Shown: positions 62,463-64,000 of the stretch, piece by piece
Position numbering within the stretch: position 1 is the first letter of the stretch
Layout: the number at the start of each line of letters is the position of its first letter
The notes under the pieces: generated by a model
Databases searched by the model: none
What the model was told of the DNA's origin: nothing
Seen by the model: only the letters and a program-made list of their open reading frames with translations
Position numbers and translations under genes: made by a program
Source: an uncultured Muribaculaceae bacterium
Lineage (GTDB): Bacteria > Bacteroidota > Bacteroidia > Bacteroidales > Muribaculaceae
Assembly (NCBI GenBank): GCA_910586565.1
Contig: CAJUIT010000001.1
Coordinates: forward strand, 141,700-205,699
Direction of reading: 5' to 3'
Length of the DNA: 64,000 nt

Positions 62463-63068
62463 TTAAATCAGAGCATTCAGTAAAAATGTAACCAGATATG
62501 TCGAGCCGAGAATCGATAGGGTAGCCATAATCATGAACAGCCCCACATTCCGCTCATCCACACCCACATATCTGCACCCCTTCCATATAATGAACATCGC
62601 ATAGAGCGGCAAAAACTCAATCAGGGCGATTTTAACCTTAATTATATTCGACACCAACTGAATCAGCCCCAAAAATGCCACGCAGAACATCACGAGGTTC
62701 ATCCACCGTCCACGCAGCAACGGCGCATCGGTTCCTGTGATACGCGGCATGTAGAGCTGAAACACATATCGGGCAAACTGCGATGAAAGGAACAGCGACA
62801 CGAAAGTGATTATAGCGGCCTGCAACGCCATCAGCCAATCATAATTGCCGCCGTAAAACAGCTTAACGAACGACGAACAGGCACACACGGCAATGAACGG
62901 CAGAAAACAGAAACGAAACATCCTGTTGGACTCGTTTTCCTCCCAATCGGGCCGTAAGTCGGCATCGGCAGGTTTGCCGTCACTATTGCACATGTCAGCA
63001 AAAGCGGCATCTTCCTCAGCTGCCAAATCCTCCCATCCGCGTGCAGGCGCGCAAATGAGCTGCACCAT
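62463..63068 (-). CDS. Yip1-like membrane protein
   Basis: About 202 residues from the ATG at 63068 ([20 protein letters not shown]). That N-terminus is typical of Yip1-domain proteins of Bacteroidales, with an amphipathic start and an acidic linker, then four to five membrane helices ([39 protein letters not shown]). A longer reading to 63287 crosses a TAACTTTG promoter element at 63172-63165 and is rejected. Upstream of smpB, likely co-transcribed. Function unknown. Confidence 0.75.
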   Translation of the reverse strand: MVQLICAPARGWEDLAAEEDAAFADMCNSDGKPADADLRPDWEENESNRMFRFCFLPFIAVCACSSFVKLFYGGNYDWLMALQAAIITFVSLFLSSQFARYVFQLYMPRITGTDAPLLRGRWMNLVMFCVAFLGLIQLVSNIIKVKIALIEFLPLYAMFIIWKGCRYVGVDERNVGLFMIMATLSILGSTYLVTFLLNALI

Positions 63069-63164
63069 ATTTTTTATAAAGCGTAACACTAAAGGTTTTC
63101 TTTTTTTATCAGTCAAACAAATCGGCAACTTATCCAAGCCATGAACTCGTTGCATCGCAATATG

Positions 63165-63172
63165 CAAAGTTA
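63165..63172 (-). promoter_or_regulatory. Promoter -7 element of the Yip1-like / smpB unit
   Basis: TAACTTTG on the minus strand; start site near 63158 and a leader of ~90 nt before the ATG at 63068. Confidence 0.55.
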
Positions 63173-63270
63173 CAAAAATAGCTCCGTTCAACCTCACGCC
63201 ACAACCCATTTCCCACTCTAATTGATAAAAAGGAGCGACCCTAAACTTGTGCTCGCATGGGAAAGTAGGA

Positions 63271-63696
63271 TTATTTATTGTTGACAACAGTTATATCGGG
63301 ATTAACCGAAAGTAACGCTTCAATGAACTTTTGCTGATTGGCCGGTGAAATCACCAATGGCATTGAGCTTTTCAGAACGCTTCTGTCAACAAACGTTATG
63401 GCAATTCTCCTTTTTAGCGAGGTGGCAGGGGCGCTAAGTAGTGTTTTTGTCGGCGCCACAGCTTTAATTTTCGATATAGGAAACCGCGTAGGTCTGAAAA
63501 ATTGATATACCAGCAGGTCGCCTCCATCAATTTCATACCAAATAGTGAAAAACGGCATTATGCAGATAATAGCCGCGAAAATTAAAATTAATATTTCAAC
63601 CCACGACGTTTCAAGCAAAAGTGGCCAAGCACAACACACAATAATCAAAGCTACGAGGCTCCATGTTGAACCGTCAATCAAAGGCTTGAATTTCAT
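63271..63696 (-). CDS. PH-domain-like membrane protein
   Basis: About 141 residues. Two N-terminal membrane helices (WSLVALIIVCCAWPLLLE and VEILILIFAAIICIMPFF) precede a bacterial PH-like domain (WYEIDGGDLLVYQFFRPTRFPISKI, ending IEALLSVNPDI). The in-frame ATG at 63711 lies next to a TAACTTTA -7-like element (63723-63716), so the ATG at 63696 (MKFKPLIDGSTW) is more likely. Upstream neighbour of the Yip1-like gene. Function unknown. Confidence 0.7.
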   Translation of the reverse strand: MKFKPLIDGSTWSLVALIIVCCAWPLLLETSWVEILILIFAAIICIMPFFTIWYEIDGGDLLVYQFFRPTRFPISKIKAVAPTKTLLSAPATSLKRRIAITFVDRSVLKSSMPLVISPANQQKFIEALLSVNPDITVVNNK

Positions 63697-63868
63697 AACG
63701 TGCTGTTTCATTGCGTAAAGTTAATGAATTTAATACAAATCCGAATCCACAGCGAAGCAATTCTACGCTGAACCAAAACTCCATTTATATGCCCATTTGC
63801 AGAATCACTTTGCAAAATCCGCATAATTAACGGCTTAACAATTTTCCGTGCAGATTTTTCGCAAAAAG

Positions 63869-63900
63869 CTTGCACACGTGCCACAAAAGGCTTAACTTTG
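63869..63900 (+). promoter_or_regulatory. tRNA-Ser promoter
   Basis: CTTG (63869-63872), 20-base spacer, TAACTTTG (63893-63900), one mismatch from consensus, ~46 bp before the tRNA 5' end. Confidence 0.7.
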
Positions 63901-63946
63901 CAAAGCTTTTCCGAAAGAGCAGAGGCTCAAAATAGGAAAACCTCTT

Positions 63947-64000
63947 GGAGAGGTGGGTGAGTGGCTGAAACCACCAGTTTGCTAAACTGACGTAGGAGCA
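63947..64000 (+). tRNA. tRNA-Ser(GCT), 3' part cut by the window edge
   Basis: 5' acceptor GGAGAGG, a D-loop region with GGGTGAGTGGCTGAAACCA, and the anticodon arm CAGTTTGCTAAACTG with anticodon GCT, all typical of a bacterial serine tRNA. The variable arm begins (ACGTAGGAGCA) where the window ends. Confidence 0.93.

Overview
This window looks like chromosomal DNA of an anaerobic Bacteroidales, probably a gut Muribaculaceae- or Bacteroides-like organism. The grounds are gene content and order: a dnaN / exonuclease / coaBC / DUF4835 / recN / rlmB block, a DUF4924 / rfbD / prfC block, class III ribonucleotide reductase, rubrerythrin, menaquinone synthesis, a TonB receptor with a DUF4249 lipoprotein, a histone-H1-like Hc1 peptide, and many promoters with the Bacteroidetes -7 element TAnnTTTG. 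The family-level placement is an inference. No rRNA, CRISPR array, insertion sequence or phage was seen.

Layout. 1-8 kb: the N-terminal part of nrdD (running off the left edge) with an unusually structured upstream region, a phosphoethanolamine transferase, an Omp85-type outer-membrane protein, a CBM9-like protein paired with a NahK-like sugar kinase, and a Crp/Fnr regulator. 8-14 kb: a five-gene MacAB-TolC-type efflux operon with two separate permeases. 14.5-19.1 kb: menD-menB-menC-menE. 19.3-21.4 kb: serC-serA. 21.4-28.0 kb: the dnaN-to-rlmB housekeeping block. 28.3-28.6 kb: a long, nested, rod-shaped inverted-repeat structure that I read as an unannotated ~230-nt non-coding RNA.

28.6-33.4 kb is a visibly AT-richer accessory island of small hypothetical genes, two lipoproteins (one decayed), a duplicated 3' gene end, and a MNT antitoxin whose HEPN toxin partner is destroyed. 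It resembles orphan-immunity or defence cassettes, but function cannot be assigned from sequence alone.

33.5-45.8 kb returns to core genes: rubrerythrin, a DMT transporter, prfC, rfbD, DUF4924, the Hc1 peptide, a helical protein, ysxC, a trmN6-type methyltransferase, a CPBP protease, lptB, udk, and the mlaE-mlaF lipid-transport pair. 45.8-58.7 kb holds a relA-type (p)ppGpp synthetase with a degenerate hydrolase site, a lipoprotein, an EF-G paralogue whose GTPase motifs are altered, lon-prfA-pyrF, pgk, and a THUMP-like methyltransferase. 58.8-64 kb holds the TonB receptor / DUF4249 operon, smpB with two membrane proteins, and a tRNA-Ser(GCT) cut by the right edge.

Together the window combines translation and stress control (RF1, RF3, EF-G2-like, RelA, Lon, SmpB, RlmB), envelope biogenesis (LptB, Mla, PEtN transferase, Omp85, MacAB-TolC, TonB) and anaerobic metabolism. 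The most novel-looking items are the rod-shaped RNA beside dnaN, the operator-rich nrdD upstream region, and the decaying island next to the RNA.
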